From Leptotrichia trevisanii DSM 22070 (GTDB lineage: Bacteria > Fusobacteriota > Fusobacteriia > Fusobacteriales > Leptotrichiaceae), in the NCBI RefSeq assembly GCF_000482505.1, contig NZ_AXVL01000006.1, positions 30,641 to 94,640 of the forward strand: 64,000 bases of DNA, in the 5' to 3' direction. Below the pieces are notes generated by a model. The model was not told the DNA's origin and searched no databases. It saw nothing but the letters and a program-made list of their open reading frames with translations. Positions within the stretch are counted from its first letter, which is position 1. Each line of letters starts with the position of its first letter. The position numbers and the translations under genes are program-made. Of the stretch, positions 54,323-63,134 are shown piece after piece.

Positions 54323-54449
54323 CTTTTATTCCTTATCTGCATTTATTAATATTTTTTTCTTAATTTATATTAATCTTTTTTTATTTAAGACTATTAATTC
54401 CATTTTTTACAATCTTGCTTAAGAATTTTTTATTAAAATAACTGTTGTA

Positions 54450-54830
54450 ATTAAACTAAAATCGTCGTGATTTTTTTGAAATGAAAACTACTGTTTGAGC
54501 TTTTTCAAAATATTAAAATTGCAATTATTTAAAGAGTTGACAATAACTTTTATTAAAAAGCGAGTTTAGTTTTCGTAGTAATTCAGGTTTATCCAAACAA
54601 TAAATGTTTAGACTACTTTCCCAAATAAAATTTGGGAATATTTCAAAAAAATGCTTAGACAAGCTGGGATTAGTGCGTAGAACTTTCGCCAAAATCTTCA
54701 GATGTTATAATTTAAAGAAATTGAAATAACTAATACTGCGAAATAAAAGGGGATGGCGATTGATCCCGTTTACACATAAAAAAAGAAAAAATATAAAAAT
54801 TATTGAAAAAATATTTATTAATAACTGTAT
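54450..54830 (-). repeat. Intergenic repeat R3, copy 2
   Basis: Collinear with 41890-42150: ATTAAACTAAAATCGTCGTG (54451 on), TTTCAAAAAAATGCTTAGAC (54641 on), then the hairpin and ATAAAAAAAGAAAA block (54746-54830). It lies just downstream of the TonB receptor gene. The rest of 54323-54925 holds no gene I could see. Confidence 0.6.
54741..54768 (-). terminator. Terminator after the TonB receptor gene
   Basis: On the minus strand GGGAT and ATCCC arms with an 8-nt loop are followed by CCTTTTATTT. About 75 nt further a conserved GCTTGTCTAAGC mini-hairpin is followed by ATTTTTTT. Confidence 0.6.
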
Positions 54831-54925
54831 CTTATAAAAATTAACAATTTTATTTATTTATAAAATACAGCCAAACAACTTTATAACAATTGCTTGACTG
54901 CCATTTTCCATATTTAAAATTATTT

Positions 54926-56914
54926 TTAGAAATTATAACTTACACCAATATAATATGTTCTTTCAGATTCAGGAACATAACTATCTCCACTTTTATATTT
55001 ATAGTATTTTTTATCAAATACGTTTTTAATTCCTGCTTGCACTCCTAAACCTGTTTTATGAGCGTAACTTATCCCTAAATCTGTTGTAGAGTAACCTTTG
55101 ATTTTTTCGTAGTCGCTATCCACAGAATTTGAGAAGTAGTTAAAATCCGCCATTAAATTTAGTCCTTTTACAATTTCATAATTCGTTCCTAAAGTTGCTT
55201 TTGTTTTTGATACATAAGGAATTTTTTTATTTTTATCTGTACCCTTACTAATTTTTGCATCCACATAAGAAACTGACTCATTTACTCTAAAAGGCCCAAA
55301 ATATTGCTCTGCAAACAGTTCCACACCTTTTCTTTCTGTTTCCTGCAAGTTTTTATATGTCCAGTTTATTCCATGCCCTAACATATTTATAAGAATTTCA
55401 TCATTTTTCTTAGTGTAAAATCCTGTCAAGCTCACAAATGATGGCCCAACCATATCTTTTATACCAATTTCATAAGTATCATATTTTTCAGATTTTAAAT
55501 TATTTAATACATATCCGTATCTTGCTGATTTATCTACCATTTCTGTTGGACTTGGTGATCTGTATCCTCTTTCGTATTTTGCATAAACATTTCCTGTATC
55601 AGAATATTTAAAGTTCAAACCTGTTTCGTAAGCACTATTATTTTTTTTAGACTTTTTATTTATAACATTTGTTCCGTCTGTTCTATAAATGTCATAATCA
55701 GCATGCTCGTATCTGTATCCCAAAATTCCATCCAATTTATTTGTAAATGAGTGTCTACCTTGTACAAATGCTGAATGTGTATTTTTTTGTAAATCAATAT
55801 CAATAGTAGATGTTGGGAACAGCCTTCTGTTTCTCATATACATTGCTCCATAGGCACTTCTGTTTGAGTTATTTTTTATATATTCATACCCAAAAATAAT
55901 ATCTCCCACTCCATAATTATACTTACCTTTTAAGTCAACTCCTGTTTTTCTATCCTTAAATTGTCCATCCGTCTTATGTGTCATTCTTCCAGCAGGCGAA
56001 TCCTGATCATAATCCCTAATTGTTTTCTGATTATATCCTAACAATGAAAATGTCAAATTATCAGTTGGTTTAATGTCATAGTTCAAGCTATATTCTGTTC
56101 TGTCCAAAGTAGAATCTGTCAAAGTAGTTCCAGGCTGTTTTCTGTCTTGTTCAAGCTGAACCTTAGTTATTCCACTTGTTTCATTTGATTCTTCCTTATA
56201 TCTTGTCGCTCTAAATCTCAAAGTTTGATTATCAGCGATATTATATGTAAATCCACCTCTTAAATTTTCACCATCTCTTTTATCTCCACGTCTATACCCG
56301 TTCCCATTAACATTTTCGTATGCCAGATCCAGCAAGAAATTATCTGTAAATTTGATACTTGTCCCAAATCCAAATTTATTTGTATCGAATGAACTGTTTT
56401 GATAATAAACTTTGTTTTTTACAGCTTCTTCCTGTCCTTTTTTTGTAATGATGTTAATTACTCCACCAGCAGTTCCTCCACCATAAAGCACAGTTCCTCC
56501 ACCGTTAATAATTTCTATTTTCTGAATATCTTCCACTGAAACAGAATTTAGTGGTAAAATCGCATGCGACATATCAAGTATGTTTAAAGGCGAACCGTCC
56601 ACAAGAACTTTTACATTTTTAGCAGCTCCCTGAACTCCCTGTCCTCTGACATCTACAATATATCCAAAAGCATTATTTACAAAATTCACTCCTGGAGTAC
56701 GTTTCAATATTTCCTCCACAGTATTATATCCCTTATCATGTATATCCTGAGCCGTTACAATTGTCGTATTCTTAATCTGATTACTTTGAACATCATCAAA
56801 TCCCGTAGCCGTTACAACCGACTCTTCCAATTTTACATTAAACGTATCATTTTCATCCCCAAACGCCATCATTCCAACTACAATAAAACTCAAAACCGCT
56901 AATTTTTTTAACAT
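54926..56914 (-). CDS. TonB-dependent outer-membrane receptor (probable haem/iron)
   Basis: Signal peptide MLKKLAVLSFIVVGMMAFG, a TonB-box-like EESVVTATG near the mature N-terminus, then the plug domain (QDIHDKGYNTVEEILKRTPGVNFVNN; VKVLVDGSPLNILDMS; IEIINGGGTVLYGGGTAGGVINIITKKG) and a 22-strand barrel ending YIGVSYNF with terminal Phe. 662 aa, normal for haem, cobalamin or siderophore receptors. No FRAP/NPNL haem signature was recognised, so the haem assignment rests on context: the importer and haem-degradation genes follow on the same strand. TonB/ExbBD are not in this window. Confidence 0.9.
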   Translation of the reverse strand: MLKKLAVLSFIVVGMMAFGDENDTFNVKLEESVVTATGFDDVQSNQIKNTTIVTAQDIHDKGYNTVEEILKRTPGVNFVNNAFGYIVDVRGQGVQGAAKNVKVLVDGSPLNILDMSHAILPLNSVSVEDIQKIEIINGGGTVLYGGGTAGGVINIITKKGQEEAVKNKVYYQNSSFDTNKFGFGTSIKFTDNFLLDLAYENVNGNGYRRGDKRDGENLRGGFTYNIADNQTLRFRATRYKEESNETSGITKVQLEQDRKQPGTTLTDSTLDRTEYSLNYDIKPTDNLTFSLLGYNQKTIRDYDQDSPAGRMTHKTDGQFKDRKTGVDLKGKYNYGVGDIIFGYEYIKNNSNRSAYGAMYMRNRRLFPTSTIDIDLQKNTHSAFVQGRHSFTNKLDGILGYRYEHADYDIYRTDGTNVINKKSKKNNSAYETGLNFKYSDTGNVYAKYERGYRSPSPTEMVDKSARYGYVLNNLKSEKYDTYEIGIKDMVGPSFVSLTGFYTKKNDEILINMLGHGINWTYKNLQETERKGVELFAEQYFGPFRVNESVSYVDAKISKGTDKNKKIPYVSKTKATLGTNYEIVKGLNLMADFNYFSNSVDSDYEKIKGYSTTDLGISYAHKTGLGVQAGIKNVFDKKYYKYKSGDSYVPESERTYYIGVSYNF

Positions 56915-57054
56915 AACTTTTCCTCCCTATTCCAATTCATTAAAACACCTAAATTTTTTTAAAAATCAAACCTAAAACTTAAATTTCCCTTTAAAATTTA
57001 TTTTTTTTATAATATACTTTTATATTATTCAAAAAATACTTTGATTATAAAATA

Positions 57055-57083
57055 ATTTTACTACAAAATATTATTGATGTCAA
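57055..57083 (-). promoter_or_regulatory. Promoter of the TonB receptor/haem operon
   Basis: TTGACA, 17-nt spacer and TAAAAT on the minus strand. The -35 overlaps ATTGATGTCAAT, a 5-2-5 palindrome (57074-57085) that could be an operator. The leader to the receptor start is about 135 nt. No cobalamin riboswitch was recognised. Confidence 0.7.
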
Positions 57084-57096
57084 TATTTTATTTTGA

Positions 57097-57123
57097 TTGA
57101 TAATTTAAAAAAAATGATATAAT
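57097..57123 (+). promoter_or_regulatory. Divergent plus-strand promoter (extended -10)
   Basis: TATAAT preceded by TGA, with TTGATA 15 nt or TTGATT 19 nt upstream. The downstream AAACCCTAAGGGTTT (57136-57150) is a perfect 15-bp palindrome just past the predicted start site, a typical operator place. Confidence 0.6.
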
Positions 57124-57129
57124 AAAATT

Positions 57130-57212
57130 ACCTTAAAACCCTAAGGGTTTAAACTATTATAAATTGTTAAAAAAAGTGTTACAAATTAGGCTGGAAATAT
57201 TCAGTCTTTTTT
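57130..57212 (+). ncRNA. Putative small RNA or attenuated leader
   Basis: It runs from the predicted start of the promoter above to a terminator: GGCTG and CAGTC arms (57189-57206, one G-T pair) followed by TTTTTT. About 82 nt with no ORF. It could be an sRNA, or a leader attenuator for the 14-codon ORF at 57276. Prediction only. Confidence 0.4.
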
Positions 57213-57275
57213 GTTATAACAAATAAGTGAGTTTTAACACAACTCATAAACAATTTAATAATAGGAGATGGCAAG

Positions 57276-57320
57276 ATGGTAGACATTATTGCAATTATTA
57301 AATTATTTATTACAGTTTAA
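57276..57320 (+). CDS. Putative 14-residue peptide ORF
   Basis: MVDIIAIIKLFITV is preceded by AGGAGAT 6 nt before the ATG. It is highly hydrophobic with one Asp and one Lys in amphipathic spacing, similar in look to phenol-soluble-modulin-type peptides but shorter. A hairpin (GAGTTTTAACACAACTC) precedes the ribosome site and a terminator follows at 57360. Coding is unproven. It could be a leader peptide, though no ordinary plus-strand gene follows. Confidence 0.4.
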   Translation: MVDIIAIIKLFITV

Positions 57321-57359
57321 GCAGATAATCCTAATCCTATAATTTCACCTCTACCCCTC

Positions 57360-57376
57360 AGCCCTTAGGGCTTTTA
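57360..57376 (+). terminator. Terminator after the 14-codon ORF
   Basis: AGCCC-TTA-GGGCT followed by TTTT, 40 nt after the stop codon. Confidence 0.6.
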
Positions 57377-57390
57377 AAATTAATAATTAA

Positions 57391-57434
57391 ATAAAAAAAT
57401 ATCCGAATGATTTTGTTTCTATCAAACAGATACT
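57391..57434 (-). terminator. Probable terminator of the DUF438/hemerythrin gene
   Basis: On the minus strand a short TGTTT...AAACA hairpin and flanking AGTATC/GATATT pairing end in TTTTTTT. Imperfect. Confidence 0.4.
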
Positions 57435-57465
57435 TTTTTATTTTTATTTAATATTTTTTAAAACC

Positions 57466-59061
57466 CTATTTTTTCTTTTCTTCCTCATCAATTTTAGCCT
57501 CTATCATCATAATCAAGTAATCGAGTTCCAGTTCTCCACGCATTGCAATCATTTGAAGAGTTGCTATTTTAGACATCATCATATATTGAACAGGATCTAA
57601 AAGACGTTTGTACTCTGGAGAAATTAATGGCATATATTCCTTAATATAAGGATATTTTTTAACAATGTCCCCTATTACAGTTTTTCCACTCAAATTATAT
57701 TTACTTGTAAATACTTCTTTTTTTTCATCTTTAGCTTTATTTTCCCAAGTCACAAGTTTTCTTTCCCCTGTCAAACTTCTAATTCTTGTAACATCCTGCA
57801 TCATTTCCAGAACACCTTTAAACACACCATTTTCGTCCCTTACAGCCACATAATAGATGTAAATGAATTTTCCACGCATTTCCAGCCAGAAGTCAATCTC
57901 ATCCTGTTCCCCTTTTCTAAAAGCATCTATTATTTCCAGCACCGAACTCACACTTTCCCTCGGATGACAATTTTTAACATCACGCCCAATAACTCCCGCA
58001 CTTCTTGGGAAAACTCTATGTTTAGTGTCCGTATAAAATTTCACAATTTCATTTTCGTCAACAAATGACAAGTCCACAGGCATATGCTGAAAAATAAGAT
58101 TAATTTGCTCAATCGTCAATTTCCCCTGCTTCACATCAAAAACTTCATTTTTCTTATTTTCATTTTGATTTCCCATATTATATTTTGCCATAAGGCTTGC
58201 AAGATCATTCATAAAGTTTCCAGCATTTTGATTATTCTGAACATTAGTTTCTGATTTTACAGTTTCCTCTTTTACAGACTGATTACTGTTGTCATCTTGT
58301 TTTTCTATGTTTTCAGAATAAAATCCAGTTGGTTTATCAATCAGGAAATATCCAATTTCATCATCTCCAGCACGCATTTGCTTAAATTCTTCTTCACTAA
58401 TCATTTTCATCGAAGTTGGAAAAAGCACTTCTTCTTCCTTATGCATAATATCAAGCGTCAATTCCCATACATTTTCCTGTTTTTCCAAAAATTCTTCAAT
58501 TTTATCATTTTCAAGCAATTTATATGCTTCACTTATGCTATCTCTCACATTATTATCAAAGCTCCACATTATTCTTGATGGACGGTCAAACCCTTTTTTC
58601 TCTAATATTGAAAATAATTGATGCTGTTTTCTTGCAAGATGGGTAGGATTAAATTGAGATAATTTTTCATAAAGTTCAAGCCATCTGTTCTTTATAAATT
58701 TTTTCCCAAACTCCTCTTTCATTTCCGCAATCAGCTTTCTAGCCGCTTCATTTTCCAAAATATACGTATTTATCGGATGCCCCTCAGGCAAGTCAAATTC
58801 ATCCTTCACAATAATATCCTCAAAAAGCCCTAACACATCATTCATCTTATCATGAACCGTATTGTCATCAAATCCAAGTTCTTTAATTTTTTGCTCTGAA
58901 TAAGCAAATTCGCTCGCTGTCATCTTGTCAAAGTTTTCTTTTATCAATTTTTTAGTAGTCTCAAAATCAGTCTTTCCTTCAATATAATCTTTTTTTATTT
59001 GAGTCATTTTCTCAATTTTCTCAAGATCTAATTTTAGATAATTTTTCATATCCTGTGCCAT
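57466..59061 (-). CDS. DUF438/hemerythrin/PAS sensor-like protein
   Basis: About 531 aa, cytoplasmic, three recognisable parts. The N-terminal DUF438 region (KLIKENFDKMTASEFAYSEQKIKELGF) is followed by a hemerythrin-like helical bundle with metal-type His: HPIN, THLARKQHQLFSILEKKGF, DIMHKEEEVLFP. A Gln/Asn-rich linker leads to a PAS domain (about 320-430; FQHMPVDLSFVDENEIVKFYTDTKHRVFPRSAGVIGRDVKNCHP), and the end resembles DUF1858 (TVIGDIVKKYPYIKEYMP). Likely an oxygen, NO or redox sensor without an enzymatic output domain. ATG at 59061 has GGTGG 5 nt upstream. A single-gene unit. Confidence 0.85.
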   Translation of the reverse strand: MAQDMKNYLKLDLEKIEKMTQIKKDYIEGKTDFETTKKLIKENFDKMTASEFAYSEQKIKELGFDDNTVHDKMNDVLGLFEDIIVKDEFDLPEGHPINTYILENEAARKLIAEMKEEFGKKFIKNRWLELYEKLSQFNPTHLARKQHQLFSILEKKGFDRPSRIMWSFDNNVRDSISEAYKLLENDKIEEFLEKQENVWELTLDIMHKEEEVLFPTSMKMISEEEFKQMRAGDDEIGYFLIDKPTGFYSENIEKQDDNSNQSVKEETVKSETNVQNNQNAGNFMNDLASLMAKYNMGNQNENKKNEVFDVKQGKLTIEQINLIFQHMPVDLSFVDENEIVKFYTDTKHRVFPRSAGVIGRDVKNCHPRESVSSVLEIIDAFRKGEQDEIDFWLEMRGKFIYIYYVAVRDENGVFKGVLEMMQDVTRIRSLTGERKLVTWENKAKDEKKEVFTSKYNLSGKTVIGDIVKKYPYIKEYMPLISPEYKRLLDPVQYMMMSKIATLQMIAMRGELELDYLIMMIEAKIDEEEKKK

Positions 59062-59285
59062 AATAACCACCTTCTATTTTTTATAATCTTTTTTCAACCA
59101 AATAAAATTTCTTTATTAAAATTTTAAAACCAAATTTTATATGATTTTATTGCTTAAATAATATACACTAGTAACATTTTATGCCAAATTTTTAAATTAT
59201 AGCTATTTTTCTCAACTCTTAGAAATATTTAATTTTGTTAATTTATACTCAAACCTATTTAAAATTAAACTACTAAAATTATATA

Positions 59286-59352
59286 GATTTAGGGTTTGAG
59301 TAAAATAGTCATAGCCTTTTGAGTTTATTTTTAAAGCAGTTTTACTATAACA
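59286..59352 (+). repeat. Dispersed repeat R1, copy D
   Basis: AGGGTTTGAGTAAAATAGTC followed by TTTTTAAAGCAGTTTTACTA. The motif TACTCAAACCTA at 59246 and CTCAAACCTA at 59383 form inverted partners around it, so this may be the fullest element. The rest of 59062-59404 is AT-rich without a gene. Confidence 0.6.
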
Positions 59353-59404
59353 TAAAAAAGTTCAATTATATTTTGATTCTCAAACCTATTTTAACATATT
59401 TTCA

Positions 59405-59434
59405 TAAAAAAAAGTGTGATAAACAACACACTTT
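59405..59434 (-). terminator. Terminator of the MetE-C-domain gene
   Basis: On the minus strand AAGTGTG and CACACTT arms (8-nt loop) are followed by TTTTTTTATG, 25 nt after the stop codon. Confidence 0.85.
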
Positions 59435-59457
59435 TACAAATATAAATCAAATTATTA

Positions 59458-60603
59458 TTAATTTTCTCCCCATACTTCATCTGAAATTTCCTTAATAAAT
59501 CTAAGTTTTGCCCATTGCTCTTCTTCTGTAAGCCTATTTCCTTCCTCTGTTGAAGCAAATCCGCACTGTGGACTCAAATAAAGCCTGTCAAGCGGCACAT
59601 ATTTTGAAGCCTCTTTTATACGTGCAATTACACTTTCCTTTTCCTCTAATGTTGGATTTTTAGAAGTTATTAATCCCAAAACAACTTTTTTATCTCCAGA
59701 AACTTTTGCAAGTGATTCAAAAGTACCTGCTCTTTCTGTATCAAATTCCAAATAATAGGCATTTACATCTTCTTTCCCAAAAAGCTCATCTGCAATTTTA
59801 TCGTATCCGCCTTTTCCAAACCAGGTAGAAGCATAATTTCCACGGCAAACATGCGTATTAATTATCAAATCTTCTGGATTATTTTGAAATACCCTGTTGT
59901 TTATATTTAGAAATTTTTCTGCAAATTCTTGCCTAATAATTTCTTTATCCCTATCACTTTTTTCAATAAACGAAGCAATAAAGTCATCGTCTACAAGACA
60001 ACCCCAAGTACAGTCATCAATTTGCAAAGTTCTAAGTCCTTCGTTATACAAGTCATTTATAACAGTTTTGTAGGCACTGACAATATCGTCTTCCAATCCT
60101 ATAAAATCAGGATAAACTTTAAGAAGTGCCGCCACATGTTTATCTTCCCTTACTAATTCTGCATAAAATTGTGCTGGAGCAGGTATCGTAAATCTAGCTT
60201 CCACACCTTTTTTATCTTTTACTAAATCTCGCAAAAATGTATAATGTTTCACAAATGGATGATTTTCCCCACTAATTTTTCCAGTAACAATCGCAGTATC
60301 ATCACGGGTAACAACACCATTAAATTCGTAACCTTTATCAGCATGCACATGCCCAATTCCATTGAATCCCCAGAAAAAGTCCAAATGCCAGTAACTACGT
60401 CTAAATTCCCCATCCGTAACACTTGTATATCCTAGTTCAATCTGCTTATTCACAATTTTTTTAATTTCTTCATCTTCAACTTTCGTCAATTCTTCTCTGT
60501 CAATTTTTCCCTTTTCAAAATCATTTCTAGCTTTTTTCAATCTTTCAGGTCTTAAAAAACTTCCTACTGTATCGTGTCTGTGAGGTGCATTTATTGTACA
60601 CAT
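59458..60603 (-). CDS. MetE C-terminal-domain protein (YxjG/YxjH-like methyltransferase)
   Basis: A stand-alone catalytic barrel like the C-terminal half of cobalamin-independent methionine synthase. HRHDTVGSFLRPERLKKAR opens it, then VTDGEFRRSYWHLDF, IPAPAQFYAEL, LQIDDCTWGCLVDDD, NTHVCRGNY (zinc-type His/Cys) and SPQCGFAST (second zinc Cys). 381 aa. Bacillus YxjG/YxjH relatives are S-box genes for methionine salvage; a homocysteine methylation role is likely but the methyl donor is not known. ATG at 60603 is 9 nt after AGGGAG. It lies 73 nt downstream of metE. Confidence 0.88.
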   Translation of the reverse strand: MCTINAPHRHDTVGSFLRPERLKKARNDFEKGKIDREELTKVEDEEIKKIVNKQIELGYTSVTDGEFRRSYWHLDFFWGFNGIGHVHADKGYEFNGVVTRDDTAIVTGKISGENHPFVKHYTFLRDLVKDKKGVEARFTIPAPAQFYAELVREDKHVAALLKVYPDFIGLEDDIVSAYKTVINDLYNEGLRTLQIDDCTWGCLVDDDFIASFIEKSDRDKEIIRQEFAEKFLNINNRVFQNNPEDLIINTHVCRGNYASTWFGKGGYDKIADELFGKEDVNAYYLEFDTERAGTFESLAKVSGDKKVVLGLITSKNPTLEEKESVIARIKEASKYVPLDRLYLSPQCGFASTEEGNRLTEEEQWAKLRFIKEISDEVWGEN

Positions 60604-60676
60604 ATTTATCAACTCCCTTATTTTTCATTTTATAAAATTATCAAAAATTCTGTTAAAAGTATACTTGGCAACACTT

Positions 60677-62965
60677 TTATAATCTGCTTTTCACAATTTC
60701 CGTAGCTTTCACAAGATTTTCCAAACTTTTTACCGTTTCTACAATTCCTCTTGTCTTTAATCCGCAATCAGGATTTACCCATAATTTTTCTTTTCCAATT
60801 TTTTCAATCATTATTTCCAAAGCTACTACAATTTCTTCAACTGAAGGTACTCTAGGAGAATGAATATCGTAAACTCCAGGCCCTACTTCTGTTTCAAAAT
60901 TATTTTCTTTCAAGAAATCGAGAATTGTCAATTTTGATCTTGAGGCTTCAAAAGTTATAACATCAGCATCCATATTATCAATATCTTTTATTATGTCTTC
61001 AAACTGGCTGTAGCACATATGTGTATGAATCTGTGTATCCACTTTTACTCCGCTATGGCAAAGTCTAAATGCCTTCAATCCCCAATCAAGATATTCCTTA
61101 TGCCAATCTTCTTTTCTTAACGGTAATTTTTCCCTAAGTGCAGCTTCATCTATCTGAATTATTTTTATTCCTGCTTTTTCTAAATCCAATACTTCTTCTC
61201 GTATGGCAAGTCCAATTTGAAATGCCATTTCGCTTAATGAAATATCTTCTCTTGGGAATGACCAGTTTAGTATTGTTACAGGCCCTGTAAGCATTCCTTT
61301 AACAGGTTTTTCAGTTAATTTTTGAGCATATTCTGAATATAGAACTGAAATTGGTTTAGTTCTTTTCACATCTCCAAAAATTATTGGCGGTTTTACACAT
61401 CTTGTTCCATAAGACTGAACCCACGCTTTTTCTGTAAATATATATCCTGCCAGATTTTCTCCAAAAAATTCAACCATGTCATTTCTTTCATATTCTCCAT
61501 GCACAAGCACATCAAGCCCTATTTCTTCCTGTAATTCAATACATTCTTTTATGAAACTGAATACATTTTTATCATATTCTTCCTTATTAATTTCGCCTTT
61601 TCTAAATTTACTTCTATTTAGCTTCACTTCCTTTGTCTGTGGAAAAGATCCTATTGTAGTTGTTGCAAGTAAAGGAATATTCAACTTTTCTCTTTGTATT
61701 ATCTGTCTTTCCTTTCTTGTACCTTTTCTTACAAAATCATTATCCGTCAATTTTTCAACTTTATCCCTGACTTCCTTGTCTTCCATGCCTCTTTCAGAAG
61801 TTATGATTTCCTGATTTTTTATATAAAATTCATTTTCCTGTGCTTTTTCCAATGAACTTTCCCAAAGAATTTGACTCAATTCTCCCAATTCTTTTAATTC
61901 TGATAATTTTTCCTCAGCAAACGAGAAATGTCTTAATATATTTTCTGATAATTTTTTTTCATTTCTCAAAGTATAAGGCACATGAAGCAATGAACAAGAT
62001 GTCGTTATTACTACATTTTTAACCTTTTCCTTTAAATTATTCAATATATTTAAAACTTTTTTATAGTCACATTTCCAAATATTTTTCCCATTTACAACTC
62101 CTGCAAATAAAACTTTATCTTTTGGAAATCCCTTTTCAGCTATTAATTTCTCAGTTTGTCTTCCCTCAGCAAAATCAAGACCTATCCCATCAAAATCAAG
62201 TTCTGTTATTGTCTTGTAGCAATCTCTCACATCTCCAAAATATGTTTGAAGTAATACTTTTACATCTTTCTTATTTTTCAAAATCTCCATATAAATTTCT
62301 TCAAACAAATTAATATCTTCCTCTGTCTGATCTGTTACCAATTGCGGTTCTTCAATTTGAATCCACTCGATATTTTTTTTGTTACACTTTCTCAACAATT
62401 CTACATAAGCATTGACAATATCATCTAAATAATCTTTTTTATCTTTATTTCCAGTTGTTTTAGCCAATTTATAAAATGTAAATGGTCCAATCACTGACGG
62501 ATGAGTATTCACTCCTAATTTCTCAGCTTCCTCAAGTTCATTAAATATTTTATCTGAATTTAACTTAATTTCTGCATAATCATCCAGTTCAGGCACTATA
62601 TAATGATAATTTGTGTTATACCATTTTCTCATTGAAAGAGCCTTTACATCTCCTTTTTCCCCTTGATAACCTCTAGCAATTGCAAAATATGTATTCAGTT
62701 CATTTAACCCTAAATCTCTATAATGCTTTGGAATCGCATTCAATAAAATTATTGTATCCAATATTCCATCATAAAATGAAAATGTATTTCCTGAAATAAA
62801 TGAAATTTTCTCTTCCTTCTGTTTTAACCATTGATTTTTTCTAAGCTCTTTCGCTATTTTCAAAAGTTCATTTTCTGTAATTTCATTTCTCCAATATTTT
62901 TCTATTGCAAATTTTAATTCTCTATTTTCCCCAATTCTAGGGTATCCAACAATTGCTGTTTTCAT
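60677..62965 (-). CDS. metE: Cobalamin-independent methionine synthase
   Basis: MetE transfers a methyl group from 5-methyltetrahydropteroyl-triglutamate to homocysteine. N-terminal barrel: IVGYPRIGENRELKFAIEKYW, FSFYDGILDT; C-terminal catalytic barrel: TTIGSFPQTKEVKLNRSKFRKG, VHGEYERNDMVEFFGENL, GPVTILNWSF, IQIDEAALREKLP, HTHMCYSQF (His/Cys zinc ligands) and NPDCGLKTRG (Cys). 762 aa, normal length. Having metE plus a MetE-C protein side by side suggests a methionine module under the LysR gene just upstream. No SAM riboswitch was found in the 205-nt leader. Confidence 0.97.
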   Translation of the reverse strand: MKTAIVGYPRIGENRELKFAIEKYWRNEITENELLKIAKELRKNQWLKQKEEKISFISGNTFSFYDGILDTIILLNAIPKHYRDLGLNELNTYFAIARGYQGEKGDVKALSMRKWYNTNYHYIVPELDDYAEIKLNSDKIFNELEEAEKLGVNTHPSVIGPFTFYKLAKTTGNKDKKDYLDDIVNAYVELLRKCNKKNIEWIQIEEPQLVTDQTEEDINLFEEIYMEILKNKKDVKVLLQTYFGDVRDCYKTITELDFDGIGLDFAEGRQTEKLIAEKGFPKDKVLFAGVVNGKNIWKCDYKKVLNILNNLKEKVKNVVITTSCSLLHVPYTLRNEKKLSENILRHFSFAEEKLSELKELGELSQILWESSLEKAQENEFYIKNQEIITSERGMEDKEVRDKVEKLTDNDFVRKGTRKERQIIQREKLNIPLLATTTIGSFPQTKEVKLNRSKFRKGEINKEEYDKNVFSFIKECIELQEEIGLDVLVHGEYERNDMVEFFGENLAGYIFTEKAWVQSYGTRCVKPPIIFGDVKRTKPISVLYSEYAQKLTEKPVKGMLTGPVTILNWSFPREDISLSEMAFQIGLAIREEVLDLEKAGIKIIQIDEAALREKLPLRKEDWHKEYLDWGLKAFRLCHSGVKVDTQIHTHMCYSQFEDIIKDIDNMDADVITFEASRSKLTILDFLKENNFETEVGPGVYDIHSPRVPSVEEIVVALEIMIEKIGKEKLWVNPDCGLKTRGIVETVKSLENLVKATEIVKSRL

Positions 62966-63017
62966 AATCTCATCTCCTTTATTATAGTAATATCTGTCCT
63001 TTTCAAAAGTTTATAAA

Positions 63018-63026
63018 ATTATATCA
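63018..63026 (-). promoter_or_regulatory. Extended -10 promoter candidate for metE
   Basis: TGATATAAT on the minus strand, about 55 nt before metE; no good -35, as expected for an activator-dependent promoter. Speculative. Confidence 0.4.
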
Positions 63027-63134
63027 GCATAACACCTTTCAATTTTAAAATTCTAATTTAATATTACTAACTATTTTTGATGAAATTATTATATACAAAT
63101 ATTTAATTTCTGTAAAATATATTTATTTTTCAGT

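Noticed and set aside
56915-57054. Cobalamin riboswitch before the TonB receptor
   Set aside because: No B12-box-like core was seen, and downstream genes point to haem rather than cobalamin.
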